Below are positions 8,999 through 16,606 of a stretch of DNA of 64,000 bases, one piece after another. The notes under the pieces are model-generated. The model did not search any database. It worked only from the letters and a program-made list of their open reading frames with translations, and had not been told where the DNA came from. Position 1 is the stretch's first letter; each line of letters opens with the position of its first letter. This DNA is from DAOMFB01 sp963801475 (GTDB lineage: Bacteria > Acidobacteriota > Thermoanaerobaculia > UBA5066), in NCBI GenBank assembly GCA_963801475.1, contig CAWDEX010000003.1, positions 1 to 64,000 of the forward strand, read 5' to 3'. The position numbers and the translations under genes were made by a program.

Positions 8999-9313
8999 CT
9001 ACTTCACGATCAGATCGTTCTCTACCTTCTTGACTCCCTTCACGCCCTTGGCGAGCTCACCGGCCTTGTCCTTGGCTGCCTGGGAGTTGACGAAGCCGCT
9101 CAGCTGCACGGTGTCCTTGTAGCTCTTCACGCTGATCTGAAACGACTTGAGAAAATCATCGTTGGCGAGAGCGGCCTTGACCTCCGTCGTGATGACGGTG
9201 TTGTCGACGTACTGTCCCGTGCTCTCGTGTGTGGGCGTCGACGCACAGCCGGCAAAGCTGGCCACCAGCACCAGCGGCATCAGGTAGCGGAGGAGGAAAT
9301 TCAGCTTCTTCAT
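8999..9313 (-). CDS. BON-domain lipoprotein (OsmY-like)
   Basis: 104 residues: signal peptide ending in a lipobox (VASFAGC), then one BON domain from about residue 38 to the end, with the typical ITTEVKAALANDDFLKSFQ start and VQLSGFVNSQAAKDKAGELA core. BON proteins are periplasmic or membrane-associated and often induced by osmotic or envelope stress. It is the last gene of a leftward stress-type cluster (ferritin, encapsulin, hydrolase, small membrane protein). A ribosome site GGGGAAC lies 7 bases before the ATG. Confidence 0.9.
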   Translation of the reverse strand: MKKLNFLLRYLMPLVLVASFAGCASTPTHESTGQYVDNTVITTEVKAALANDDFLKSFQISVKSYKDTVQLSGFVNSQAAKDKAGELAKGVKGVKKVENDLIVK

Positions 9314-9462
9314 GGAGGAGTTCCCCTTTCATTGTTTCGTTGCAGGAACGATTGCTGCGAGACGGCCGCGCCCGAACTGCCGTGAGGGGCGGTGAAAGCC
9401 GTCCCGACTGCTCAGCGCCGGTGATTCAGATACCTTGCCGTCGCCGGCCAGGTTGTGAGTGG

Positions 9463-9612
9463 CTACCCGACTCGTCTTCCCTGAACGAGCTGAATCACGA
9501 TGACGACGAGTGCGATGACCAGTAGGATGTGAATAAACCCGCCCATGGTGTACGAGGTCACCAGCCCGAGGAGCCAGAGAACGAGAAGAATGACGAAGAT
9601 GGTCCAGAGCAT
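9463..9612 (-). CDS. Tiny membrane protein, lmo0937 type (49 residues)
   Basis: ATG at 9612 preceded by AAAGGAGG with good spacing. The 49-residue product is MLWTIFVILLVLWLLGLVTS followed by a second hydrophobic segment (HILLVIALVVIVIQLV) and a basic tail (QGRRVG). This two-helix layout with a central GLVTSYTMGG turn is that of the lmo0937-type stress membrane peptides common next to BON and CsbD genes. Function is unknown. Confidence 0.8.
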   Translation of the reverse strand: MLWTIFVILLVLWLLGLVTSYTMGGFIHILLVIALVVIVIQLVQGRRVG

Positions 9613-9742
9613 CGAGGCCTCCTTTCTTTTGGTGATTCGCCCGGGTCGGCTGCGCCGGGCCGGGCGATGATGTGCCTGGCGTGGATCTCATCTCCTGATG
9701 GTCTCGCCAGGCCCGTGAACGTGTTGGCAGTCTCCATCCGCA

Positions 9743-10582
9743 TCAGCCTCCCTTTGAAAGAAAGGCCAACAGCTCGCGGTTGACTTGCTCGGCATGGGTC
9801 CAGTTCAGACCGTGCGGCCCGCCCGGCACCACCACCAGCCGGCTGCCTTTGACGAACTCAGGCGTGCGCTCTCCTGTGGCCGTGAGGGGCAGAATCCGGT
9901 CGGCATCACCATGGACGACCAGGGTAGGAACGATGATCCGTTTGAGATCCTCCCGAAAGTCCGTGAGCCATTCCTGCACGCAAGCTAGGGTCCCGACGGG
10001 GGAGGCGCCGGCCGCGACGTTCCAGCTGAGCCGGACGACCTCGTCACTGACTTTCTTTCCCCTCAGGATGTCGACGTTGTAGAAGTCGGCGAGGAACTTG
10101 GAGAGAAATGCCGGACGGTCGGCGGCTAGGGCCTGCCTGATTCCTTCGAAGACGGCCCCGTCAACGCCCGCCGGATTGTCGGGTGTCTTCAGGAGGAATG
10201 GTGGAACTGCGGCCATGAAAACCGCCTTGCTCACGCGCTCCGAGCCGTACGCGCCGAAGTAACGCGCTACCTCGCCTCCTCCCATCGAAAAGCCCACCAA
10301 CGCTGCATCACGCAGGTCGAGCTTCGTCAGGAGCTTGTGCAGGTCGGAGGTCAGGGTGTGGTAGTCGTAGCCTGACGTCGGCTTGCTGGAGTTTCCGAAG
10401 CCTCTTCGATCGTAGGTGATGACCCGGTAACCGGACTCCAGCAGTGGCGGCAGCTGCCTCTCCCAGGAAGCGCCGCTCAGCGGCCAGCCATGAATCAGGA
10501 CGACAGGCTTCCCCGTCCCGTGGTCCTCGTAGTAGAGATCGATATCGGCGGAGTTCTCTTTACCGACGGCCAGGTAATTCAT
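9743..10582 (-). CDS. Alpha/beta hydrolase, non-haem chloroperoxidase/arylesterase type
   Basis: The 279-residue protein starts at ATG 10582 (AAAGGGCACCCACG upstream). It has the oxyanion segment HGWPLSGASWERQ, nucleophile elbow GFSMGGG (Ser near residue 98), acid in HGDADRILP and catalytic His in GGPHGLNWTH. These match bacterial cofactor-free haloperoxidases and arylesterases. Annotated perhydrolase activity in such enzymes is usually a side reaction; the natural substrate is probably an ester. It lies 83 bases after the encapsulin gene on the same strand, so it may be part of the same oxidative-stress operon, but it has no visible encapsulin-targeting tail. Confidence 0.9.
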   Translation of the reverse strand: MNYLAVGKENSADIDLYYEDHGTGKPVVLIHGWPLSGASWERQLPPLLESGYRVITYDRRGFGNSSKPTSGYDYHTLTSDLHKLLTKLDLRDAALVGFSMGGGEVARYFGAYGSERVSKAVFMAAVPPFLLKTPDNPAGVDGAVFEGIRQALAADRPAFLSKFLADFYNVDILRGKKVSDEVVRLSWNVAAGASPVGTLACVQEWLTDFREDLKRIIVPTLVVHGDADRILPLTATGERTPEFVKGSRLVVVPGGPHGLNWTHAEQVNRELLAFLSKGG

Positions 10583-10664
10583 CGTGGGTGCCCTTTCCTC
10601 GGAAGCGGAATCAGGACGGGGGCGGGGCCCGGCCGGGCGCTGCGAGAATTCCGGTCGCCGCACC

Positions 10665-11474
10665 TCACTTCTTGTCTCTCTTCGGCTTCAGGTACACGGC
10701 GGCAGCGCGCTCCAGCACCCGGAAGGCGAACGACTCGGTCAGGTAGAGGTGGACCGTGTCCTTTTCGCGGCCGGCGTATCCGATGGACAGGTCCTGTCCC
10801 ACGCTCAGCCGATAGTCGCCGCCGCGATGCGAGAGCAGCACGGCGCCGTCGACCTTTGGTGCCAGGACCATGGGCCCGTCGAGGAAGTGCTCGACGCGCT
10901 CGCGAATCGGGTGGCCGTCCTCCGCGGCCTGGGCCAGGCCCGCGTAACAGGTCGGCCCAAGCGCCAACGCATAGGGCCCATTGATACCGCCGCGCCTCAG
11001 CGTTTCGACGGCGTTCACGACGAGGGACGGATAGTGCGCGTAATCGTCCGGGATGGTGAGCGCCGGATGCGGGCTCGTGGGGATGATGCCTTCGATGCCG
11101 CCGGCTTTGAAGCCATTGAAGATCGCGGTATCTTCGGCGTGCGCCGTTTTCTCCGCCGCAGTCACGACCGCGGCGAGGTCGAGCATCGCGCCGCGGGATG
11201 CGTTATCGAGCTCCATCATCGGCAGCTCGAACGGCACGCGCACCTCGATCAACGACACGACCTCGCGCACGCCCCAGGGCACTCCAAGGCCGCCGTCGGT
11301 CCGGATGGTAAGGTGGCCGGTGTTCACCGCGGCGTACTGCCAGCCGTGCGGACCGTCGAAATCAACGAGCTTGCGTGCCGCCAGATTGAGCTGGAGCACC
11401 CGCTTGGCCTCGTCGTCGATCTGTTTCCACGCTTCCGGGGTGATCGGTGCTTGACTGCGCTTCAAGAGGTCCAT
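10665..11474 (-). CDS. enc: Encapsulin shell protein (family 1)
   Basis: 269 residues with the HK97-fold encapsulin pattern: an N-terminal helix binding cargo (LLKRSQAPITPEAWKQIDDE), the REVVSLIEVRVPFELP strand, ELDNASRGA, and the C-terminal LSVGQDLSIGYAGREKDTVH and LYLTESFAFRVL strands. Such proteins self-assemble into ~24-42 nm compartments. The cargo ferritin gene ends three bases upstream, so the pair is translated together. The role is storage of iron or protection against iron and peroxide. Confidence 0.95.
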   Translation of the reverse strand: MDLLKRSQAPITPEAWKQIDDEAKRVLQLNLAARKLVDFDGPHGWQYAAVNTGHLTIRTDGGLGVPWGVREVVSLIEVRVPFELPMMELDNASRGAMLDLAAVVTAAEKTAHAEDTAIFNGFKAGGIEGIIPTSPHPALTIPDDYAHYPSLVVNAVETLRRGGINGPYALALGPTCYAGLAQAAEDGHPIRERVEHFLDGPMVLAPKVDGAVLLSHRGGDYRLSVGQDLSIGYAGREKDTVHLYLTESFAFRVLERAAAVYLKPKRDKK

Positions 11475-11477
11475 GGC

Positions 11478-11840
11478 TCACTTCCCCTTCATACCGCCGA
11501 TACCGAGCGCCACGGCGGTCGAGGGCGCAGGACCGTTGGTCTCGGCGGCTTTTTCGATACCGGTGATCGGCGCTTCGGTGAACAGGTAGCGGCGCAGCAT
11601 CTGATCGAAGTGCTCGCTGTGACGCCGGATCCACTCCATCAGCATCGTCGCGTGCTCGATCTCTTCGTTCTTGTTGTGCAGCAGCACATCCTTCAACGGT
11701 GGATCGGCACACGTGTCGGCACGTTGCTGGTACCAGTCGATGGCCTGCAGCTCCTCCATCAGGCTGACGATCGCGCGGTGCATCTCGCGCGTCTCCACCG
11801 ACAGGAGCTCCGGCGGCTCGTGAGAGGCGTCACTCGTCAT
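11478..11840 (-). CDS. Encapsulated ferritin-like cargo protein (EncFtn)
   Basis: 120 residues from ATG 11840 (an in-frame upstream extension lacks a ribosome site). The conserved EncFtn ferroxidase residues are visible: E near residue 34 in SLMEELQAIDWYQQRAD and E/H in HNKNEEIEHATMLMEW, forming two helices of a half ferritin that dimerises. The C-terminal tail ALGIGGMKGK after a disordered linker is a typical encapsulin targeting peptide. It oxidises Fe(II) and delivers Fe(III) to the shell encoded next. Confidence 0.95.
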   Translation of the reverse strand: MTSDASHEPPELLSVETREMHRAIVSLMEELQAIDWYQQRADTCADPPLKDVLLHNKNEEIEHATMLMEWIRRHSEHFDQMLRRYLFTEAPITGIEKAAETNGPAPSTAVALGIGGMKGK

Positions 11841-12185
11841 GCCGTTCTCCGGAAGGAAGGGGCCGGGTGGACGTCCCCGGCCGGTTGGTAGGCCATCCAC
11901 GGGTTGTGGTCGAGGGGCAGGACGCCCCCAGGCTCAGCGGTTCGGTCCGCCGCGAGCACCGTGGAGAATGAGTCGATCGTAAGCACTCCTAATCGCACAC
12001 CTTGTCCGAGGTAACCGCAGGAGTCTTCTTCTTCAGATCCATCCCGGATCTCCTTTGGTCCCGGCCCTTGTGTTGCAATTCGGCGGCCACGGCTTCTGCC
12101 GGGGCGAGACCTCTGGCCGCCCCGCGCGCCGGTGCGGCTACAGGGACGTTCCGGCCACCGATGAGGGTCGAGAGAGTTCAAGTGC
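11841..12185. other. Spacer upstream of the ferritin-encapsulin genes
   Basis: 345 bases with no convincing gene. A 17-codon frame beginning MDLKKKTPAV (minus strand, 12041-11988) has no clear ribosome site and I do not call it. Divergent promoters for the ferritin operon and the XylR_N gene should lie here; I cannot place them with confidence. Confidence 0.5.
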
Positions 12186-12263
12186 GTGCGCCGCAGGCAG
12201 TTCTTGAGGAATGACGGGCTCGCGGTGTTGTATTTCTTTCAATTCGAGGGAGAGCGCCAGTCG

Positions 12264-12635
12264 ATGCGGACCGACGATCTGGATCACGAAGAGCTCCTGG
12301 AGGTCGATCCGGAGGGATGCGTGATCCGCGTCGCCGGGCAGCGAGCGTTCCTAATCGACGCGGTCGCGATGGGGCTCCTGGGAAAGTACCCCGTAGGGAA
12401 GTTCGGCCTCACGGCCGCCCGTATCATGCTCACCCGGCTCGGCTTCGCCCACGGATGGCGGATGACCGGGGCCATGAAGGCCGGGTTCGAGTGGGACACC
12501 GACGAGCACTGGCGCCGCGCGGGCACCAGCACCCGCGCTCGTGAAGGCCTTTTCCGCGTCGAGCCGGGAAGCAAGGGATTCCATTCGAAAAAGGGCGTGA
12601 CGGCCCTCGCCTCGTACGAGGCAGAGCATTTCTGA
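12264..12635 (+). CDS. Stand-alone XylR_N-type sensory domain
   Basis: From ATG 12264 the 123-residue product covers only the N-terminal ligand-sensing domain of XylR/DmpR-type regulators: DLDHEELLEVDPEGCVIRV, AGQRAFLIDAVAMGLLGK, the ARIMLTRLGFAHGWRM hallmark, then a tail ending EAEHF. The family's linker, AAA+ sigma-54 activator domain and DNA-binding domain are absent and I see no trace of them downstream in any frame. It is either a truncated regulator or a free-standing sensor domain. The same frame stays open upstream to a GTG at 12186 but that part does not match the family. Confidence 0.7.
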   Translation: MRTDDLDHEELLEVDPEGCVIRVAGQRAFLIDAVAMGLLGKYPVGKFGLTAARIMLTRLGFAHGWRMTGAMKAGFEWDTDEHWRRAGTSTRAREGLFRVEPGSKGFHSKKGVTALASYEAEHF

Positions 12636-13052
12636 ACGGCCGGGCTTCTCTTGGTCTGTTCGCGGCCATGTTCCCAGCCCTTCCGGCGATGGCGCAGGTG
12701 CCGCTCGGAACCGCTGCCCGTATTGGCGTGCTCGGCGGCCAGGGTGTCACGAACACGGGGCCTGAAAACATAGGTCGCATAGCCGACCGACAGAGGAGCC
12801 CTGTCCCTTTCCTGCGGACCTTGAAGGGTCCAGCGGTTGACAGGCACCCGTCAATCCTCATGGCACGCTTGCACCGCGACGCTTCAGCCGCGTCTGACCG
12901 GGTGTTTTACTTCCGGGGCGGCAGGAGGTACGTTCCGCGAGATCCGGCGCGACTGCCGTCGCCGAAGATTCCGCCGCCTCCGATTCGAGGCTTCGCCAGG
13001 ACTCGTGCCCGGAGCGCCAGCGATCGAGCGCTTCAGAACGGAGAGCTAGAGC
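12636..13052. other. Spacer with a degraded family B repeat
   Basis: No gene seen. 12770-12860 resembles family B (ATAGCCGACCGACAGAGGAG, GGGTCCAGCGGTTGACAGG) but lacks the hairpin. Confidence 0.5.
12770..12860 (+). repeat. Degraded long repeat (family B), partial copy
   Basis: Blocks corresponding to GCCGACCGAC...GGAGCC and ...GGTCCGCGGTTAACAGG are recognisable in order and spacing; the hairpin that should follow is lost. Confidence 0.5.
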
Positions 13053-14240
13053 GTGCCGAAGATCAGGCCAGCGAGATCGGCGAAAGGACGGGCGCGCCCG
13101 TCGTATCCGGACCTTCGCGCGCTGTGGGACCGTGTGCTCCACGAACACGCTTCGCCACTGCGTGTTGGGCTCGCGGTCGGTGTCGGCGTTCTGGTCGGCT
13201 GCAGCCCGTTTCTCGGCCTTCAGGTTGCCATTGCGGCGCTTCTCGCAGTCGCTTTCCGCCTCAACAAGCTGGCGGTGTTCCTGGGGCTCCAGATCTCGGC
13301 CCCGCCGCTCCTGCCTCTCGTACTCTTCGTCGGAGCGCAGCTCGGGGAGCTCGTTCGACACGGCCATCTTCTTCCGATGGACCTCAACGCGCTCCGGACG
13401 ATGCCGACGAGAGACCTCGTCCACCTTCTCTTCTTCGACCTCCTTGCGGGAGGGACATTGCTCGGCCTCGTTCTCGGGACGACACTCGGAACGTTGGCCG
13501 CGAGAATAGCGACTCGTAAGGCCCCGCCAGAGTTTCGTCTCTCCCGCGACGAGATGGTGCAACTTGGGGCTCGACTCCCCGCCTTGCCCTTTCGGCTCCG
13601 TCAGTACGCCCGGTGGAAGATCCTTCTCGACCCGGTCTACGCGGTCGTTGCCTCCCGACTGAAGGGCGTCCGCGAGACCCTTGATCTCGGAGCAGGGTTG
13701 GGGATCATGGCCGCGGTTCTCGTTCATCGTGATCCGGAACGGCGTGTCATCGCCGTGGAGTGGGATGCACGAAAAGTGGCCGGGGCCAGGCGGTTTCTCT
13801 CAGGGCTCTCGAAGATCGACGTCGTCTGCGCCGATGCGCGGCTCTTCCCGACCGCTCCGGTCGAGTCGATTCTCTTGCTCGACGTTCTTCATTACAGCGA
13901 ACCGGTCGCTCAGGATGCGTGGCTTGGCCGGTGCGCGGCCGCGCTGAAGCCGGGAGGGCTGCTGATCGTCCGAGAGCATGACGCCTCTTCCAGAGGATCA
14001 TTGACGGAGGGTCTCGAGCGGCTGACGGTCAAACTCGGCTGGAATCGAGGCCACGGTGTCCATCCTCGGAGGACGATCGATCTCGTCCGCCGGCTCGAGA
14101 GCCTCGGTCTGGACGTCGAGACGATCGACAAGAGTGCTGCATTGGCCGGTCTCAGGCTGCTTGTCGCGCGTAACTCGTTCGCGGCTGAACGGGTCCTCAG
14201 CCCGGTTACCAGTCAGGGGGGACTCGCGCAAAGGGCGTAG
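13053..14240 (+). CDS. DUF2062 membrane domain fused to a SAM-dependent methyltransferase
   Basis: 395 residues from GTG 13053 (GGAGAGCTAGAGC precedes). Residues ~20-155 are a DUF2062 domain: a soluble start, then hydrophobic segments around VGLAVGVGVLVGCSPFLGLQ and LLAGGTLLGLVLGTTLGTLA. Residues ~205-370 form a class I methyltransferase with motif I ETLDLGAGLGIMAAVL, acidic loop VIAVEWDARKV and post-I VVCADARLFP, and motif IV LLLDVLHY. The combination suggests a membrane-bound methyltransferase, perhaps acting on a lipid or lipid-linked sugar; DUF2062 domains are often found beside or fused to glycosyltransferase-like enzymes. Exact substrate is unknown. Confidence 0.85.
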   Translation: MPKIRPARSAKGRARPSYPDLRALWDRVLHEHASPLRVGLAVGVGVLVGCSPFLGLQVAIAALLAVAFRLNKLAVFLGLQISAPPLLPLVLFVGAQLGELVRHGHLLPMDLNALRTMPTRDLVHLLFFDLLAGGTLLGLVLGTTLGTLAARIATRKAPPEFRLSRDEMVQLGARLPALPFRLRQYARWKILLDPVYAVVASRLKGVRETLDLGAGLGIMAAVLVHRDPERRVIAVEWDARKVAGARRFLSGLSKIDVVCADARLFPTAPVESILLLDVLHYSEPVAQDAWLGRCAAALKPGGLLIVREHDASSRGSLTEGLERLTVKLGWNRGHGVHPRRTIDLVRRLESLGLDVETIDKSAALAGLRLLVARNSFAAERVLSPVTSQGGLAQRA

Positions 14241-14280
14241 GTTTCGATTCGTTCGAAAGCTTCGGTTCGAGCCCGGAGAG
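14231..14280 (+). repeat. Repeat similar to 19219-19262 (possible insertion-sequence end)
   Basis: GGGCGTAGGTTTCGATTCGT followed by TCGAAAGCTTCGG resembles GGGCGTAGATTTCGGTTCGT at 19221, which lies directly before a remnant of an IS3-type transposase. It may be a solo end of the same element. Confidence 0.4.
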
Positions 14281-14433
14281 CCGGGCATGAGGAGGACGGA
14301 AGGCAGCTCGCGTCGATCAGGCGCGGACCGCAGTGGGCTCGGAAAGACCCGTCTCGAATGGGTCTAGAATCTTGTCGTGGTGGTAAAGGTTGGTTGGTCA
14401 AGCGACCCTCAGGGTGGAACCCGCCCGGCGGAA

Positions 14434-15048
14434 ATGGATTCGGCCTCTCGTCGAGAGGCGGAGGCGAAGAGCCCGGTCTCTGCCGTGACCGAGAGCCGTC
14501 ACCGCACCGTCGCCCGCCGGCTGGCGCCGGCCGTCATGCTCCTTTGCGTGCTGCTCCCGGTTACCGCACGCGGGCTGGAGGTCAGGATCACTCCCGGCGC
14601 CGTCAAACGCGCGATCGAGATGTCCGCTTTTGTCAACGGCGAGCTTACCCGGGAAACAGCCAACGGTTTTCTCGGCGTGACCTTGCGCAATCTCCGGGTT
14701 CGGTTTGATCCGGCCTCGAGCCGGGTATTGCTTGACGCCGACGCCGTCACGACTCTTTCCTGGTCTGGCGTCCTTACGATGTCGTTCCGGCCCAAGGTCG
14801 CGGGATCGAGGCTGTGGCTCGAGGACATCAGAATCGAGGGTGTCGATTCTGACCTGGTTCGCAACACCCTTCGCGAGCTCTTGAGCGCAGCGCTGGCAAG
14901 TCCCCGCGTCGATCTCGAGGAGAAGGCTCGGTCACCCATCAGCGCATCTCCATACTCCCTCCGCATCTCGTCGCCGACGGTGAGAGACCTCCAGGTTACG
15001 AGCGCGTACATTCTTCTCCAGCTCGACGGCAGGGTGACGGTCGAGTAG
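14434..15048 (+). CDS. Secreted protein, DUF1439-like
   Basis: 204 residues from ATG 14434 (GGCGGAA ribosome site). After a 25-residue basic leader comes a hydrophobic segment (LAPAVMLLCVLLPVTARG) likely serving as signal peptide or anchor, then a domain from EVRITPGAVKRAIEMSAFVN to the end with alternating beta strands (LGVTLRNLRVRFDPASSRVL, FRPKVAGSRLWLEDIRIEG). The pattern resembles lipid-binding DUF1439/YceB-like beta barrels, but the match is by eye only. No neighbours suggest a function. Confidence 0.65.
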   Translation: MDSASRREAEAKSPVSAVTESRHRTVARRLAPAVMLLCVLLPVTARGLEVRITPGAVKRAIEMSAFVNGELTRETANGFLGVTLRNLRVRFDPASSRVLLDADAVTTLSWSGVLTMSFRPKVAGSRLWLEDIRIEGVDSDLVRNTLRELLSAALASPRVDLEEKARSPISASPYSLRISSPTVRDLQVTSAYILLQLDGRVTVE

Positions 15049-15117
15049 GTCTGCTTCCCTTCTCGCGATGCGAGGCCGACCTGCTCTCCGAACGCTCGTC
15101 CACCGGGGGACGCCCTA

Positions 15118-15148
15118 TGTTCAGGGCCGCAAAGGGGATTGCGACGCG
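15118..15148 (+). repeat. Short dispersed repeat (family A), copy 5
   Basis: GTTCAGGGCCGCAAAGGGGA then TTGCGACGC; a diverged copy between the DUF1439-like gene and the next small gene. Confidence 0.55.
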
Positions 15149-15236
15149 TCGTCGCACGGGGAGACGAGCGTTTCGTTGTTGCGCGCCCGGTCGGCGGACG
15201 CCCGTCGGCCCCGTCTCAGGCTGCGGCGCGTATACG

Positions 15237-15545
15237 ATGTCGCACATGGGTAAAGAGCCGAAATCCGCCTACGACCTTGCGATGAAAAGGCTGGAGGTCG
15301 CCGACCGTGAGTCCGGAGTCAAGGAGATCTCGCTCTCCGGCGTGCAGAAAGAGGCGATCGCCGAGGCCCGGAGTGTCGCGGCGTCGCGCCTGGCCGAGCG
15401 AGAGATCCTCTTTCGCGACGCGATGCAAAAGACCGCCGATCCGGCCGAGCGCGATAAGGTCGAGGACGAGTACCGGATCGACCGGAAGCGGATCGAGGAC
15501 GACCGGGACCGCGCCATCGAGTCGATCCGGCGCCGCCGCCGCTGA
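15237..15545 (+). CDS. Small charged coiled-coil protein
   Basis: 102 residues from ATG 15237 (a second ATG at 15246 is possible). The sequence is rich in Glu, Arg, Lys and Asp with long helical heptads (VQKEAIAEARSVAASRLAER, KVEDEYRIDRKRIEDDRDRA) and a basic tail. It has no membrane segment. I do not recognise a family; it looks like a soluble coiled-coil accessory protein. Confidence 0.6.
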   Translation: MSHMGKEPKSAYDLAMKRLEVADRESGVKEISLSGVQKEAIAEARSVAASRLAEREILFRDAMQKTADPAERDKVEDEYRIDRKRIEDDRDRAIESIRRRRR

Positions 15546-15561
15546 GATATCCGTGGAGGGC

Positions 15562-15594
15562 TGTGTAGGGGTGCCATGGGGATTGCCGGGCGTC
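15562..15594 (+). repeat. Short dispersed repeat (family A), copy 6
   Basis: TGTGTAGGGGTGCCATGGGG then ATTGCCGGGCGTC. One of a tandem pair with the copy at 15607. Confidence 0.7.
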
Positions 15595-15606
15595 TTGTCG
15601 GGCAAC

Positions 15607-15636
15607 CCAGGACCACAATGGGGATTGCGGCCCGCA
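15607..15636 (+). repeat. Short dispersed repeat (family A), copy 7
   Basis: CCAGGACCACAATGGGGATT then GCGGCCCGCA. Lies 40 bases after copy 6 in the same orientation. Confidence 0.7.
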
Positions 15637-15686
15637 GCGAAGAAGTGTGGAGTGCCAGTTTGTCGGAGACGACACGCTTCCCGGTG

Positions 15687-15895
15687 CAGTTCATTCAGAG
15701 GCAGTTCCGGGCTGAGAACGGGTTGAATGTTCTCTGTTTGGCCCGAGAATACGGTTCGTGCGGCCGACCGAGTGGGGAGCCACTTCACGTTCCCGGGAGC
15801 CTGACAGGGTTTAGCGGTTTACAGATACCCCGCGACGACCTCGCGGGGTCCCGCGTCTAAAGGTCGTGGAATCTGAAGGGTTTCCGCATGGCGTG
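15687..15895 (+). repeat. Long dispersed hairpin repeat (family B), full copy
   Basis: The most complete copy: TTCATTCAGAGGCAGTTCCG, GGCTGAGAACGGGTTGAAT, CGGTTCGTGCGGCCGACCGA, GGGAGCCACTT, TTAGCGGTTTACAGA, hairpin CCCCGCGA-CGACC-TCGCGGGG at 15828-15848, and AAAGGTCGTGGAATCTGAAG. A 3' tail (to about 16010) again resembles the sequence after the copy at 29545. Confidence 0.85.
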
Positions 15896-16026
15896 TCGGC
15901 CCTGGCCTGTTCTCTGCCGCTGGAACTGAGAACGCCGAGTCACCCGCCAGAAGCCTTCTCTGGCCCGGTAGCCGCTCTCTGGCGGCCTGAAATGTCGAGA
16001 GCGGCCGAAGGCGGTTAACAGGGACC

Positions 16027-16413
16027 TCAGGACTCGGAGTAAGTCGAGTAGTCCACCGTCAGTTCTTCGTTCGCTCGGATATTCCGCAACGCGAAGAACT
16101 CGTCGTTGCTGTCGAACGCGACGTTGGGATGATCGGAGTGGTTCAGGTACCACGACGGAGTCAGTTGATTGAAGTTCTTCGGACAGCCGTACCGTCCGTC
16201 TTCCTTTACGGTGAAATCCTCATAGAACGCGCGTAGAGCCTTCGGCAACCGCGAGACCACAGTCTCTGGTACCCACCGTATCTGTGTGCTGTCGTGGTTG
16301 AAGAGATAGGTGCCTTTCCGAATTCGCTTGATGGCTATGACGCCGACTCCGTGAATTCGTGAAGGTGCTAGCCGAGTAAAGACATCGGCGTGAGGCCAGC
16401 GCCGTGACCGCAT
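16027..16413 (-). CDS. SET-domain protein
   Basis: 128 residues from ATG 16413, which has a strong AGGAGG eight bases upstream; the longer open frame to 16494 lacks one. The SET core is visible: SRIHGVGVIAIKRIRKGTYL, NQLTPSWYLNHSDHPNVAF (NHS motif) and ELTVDYSTYS at the C-terminus with the catalytic Tyr. SET domains are protein-lysine methyltransferases; bacterial stand-alone ones act on unknown substrates. The short length means pre/post-SET regions are absent. Confidence 0.85.
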   Translation of the reverse strand: MRSRRWPHADVFTRLAPSRIHGVGVIAIKRIRKGTYLFNHDSTQIRWVPETVVSRLPKALRAFYEDFTVKEDGRYGCPKNFNQLTPSWYLNHSDHPNVAFDSNDEFFALRNIRANEELTVDYSTYSES

Positions 16414-16478
16414 AGGTCGGACCTCCTTCGCGGCGTTACGGTGGACTGGAAAGGAGTCTATGCGAGACAGCCGGGTGC

Positions 16479-16510
16479 TGCGGGAAGGACGCAATGGGAG
16501 TTGCGGCAGG
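16479..16510 (+). repeat. Short dispersed repeat (family A), copy 8
   Basis: GCTGCGGGAAGGACGCAATG then GGAGTTGCGGCAGGG; sits between the SET gene and the sulfatase gene. Confidence 0.7.
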
Positions 16511-16606
16511 GCCGAAAGGGCGACTGGCGCGGGAGGGAAGGAAAGCGACGATAACCTCGGTGTCGGGAGAATGCCAGTCAGGCCGGACGGAGCCGCGCCA
16601 TCTCCC

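Larger units (their letters stand above)
15546..16026. other. Repeat-rich spacer between converging genes
   Basis: 480 bases with two family A copies and one full family B copy, and no gene. It separates the rightward small gene from the leftward SET gene. Confidence 0.7.
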
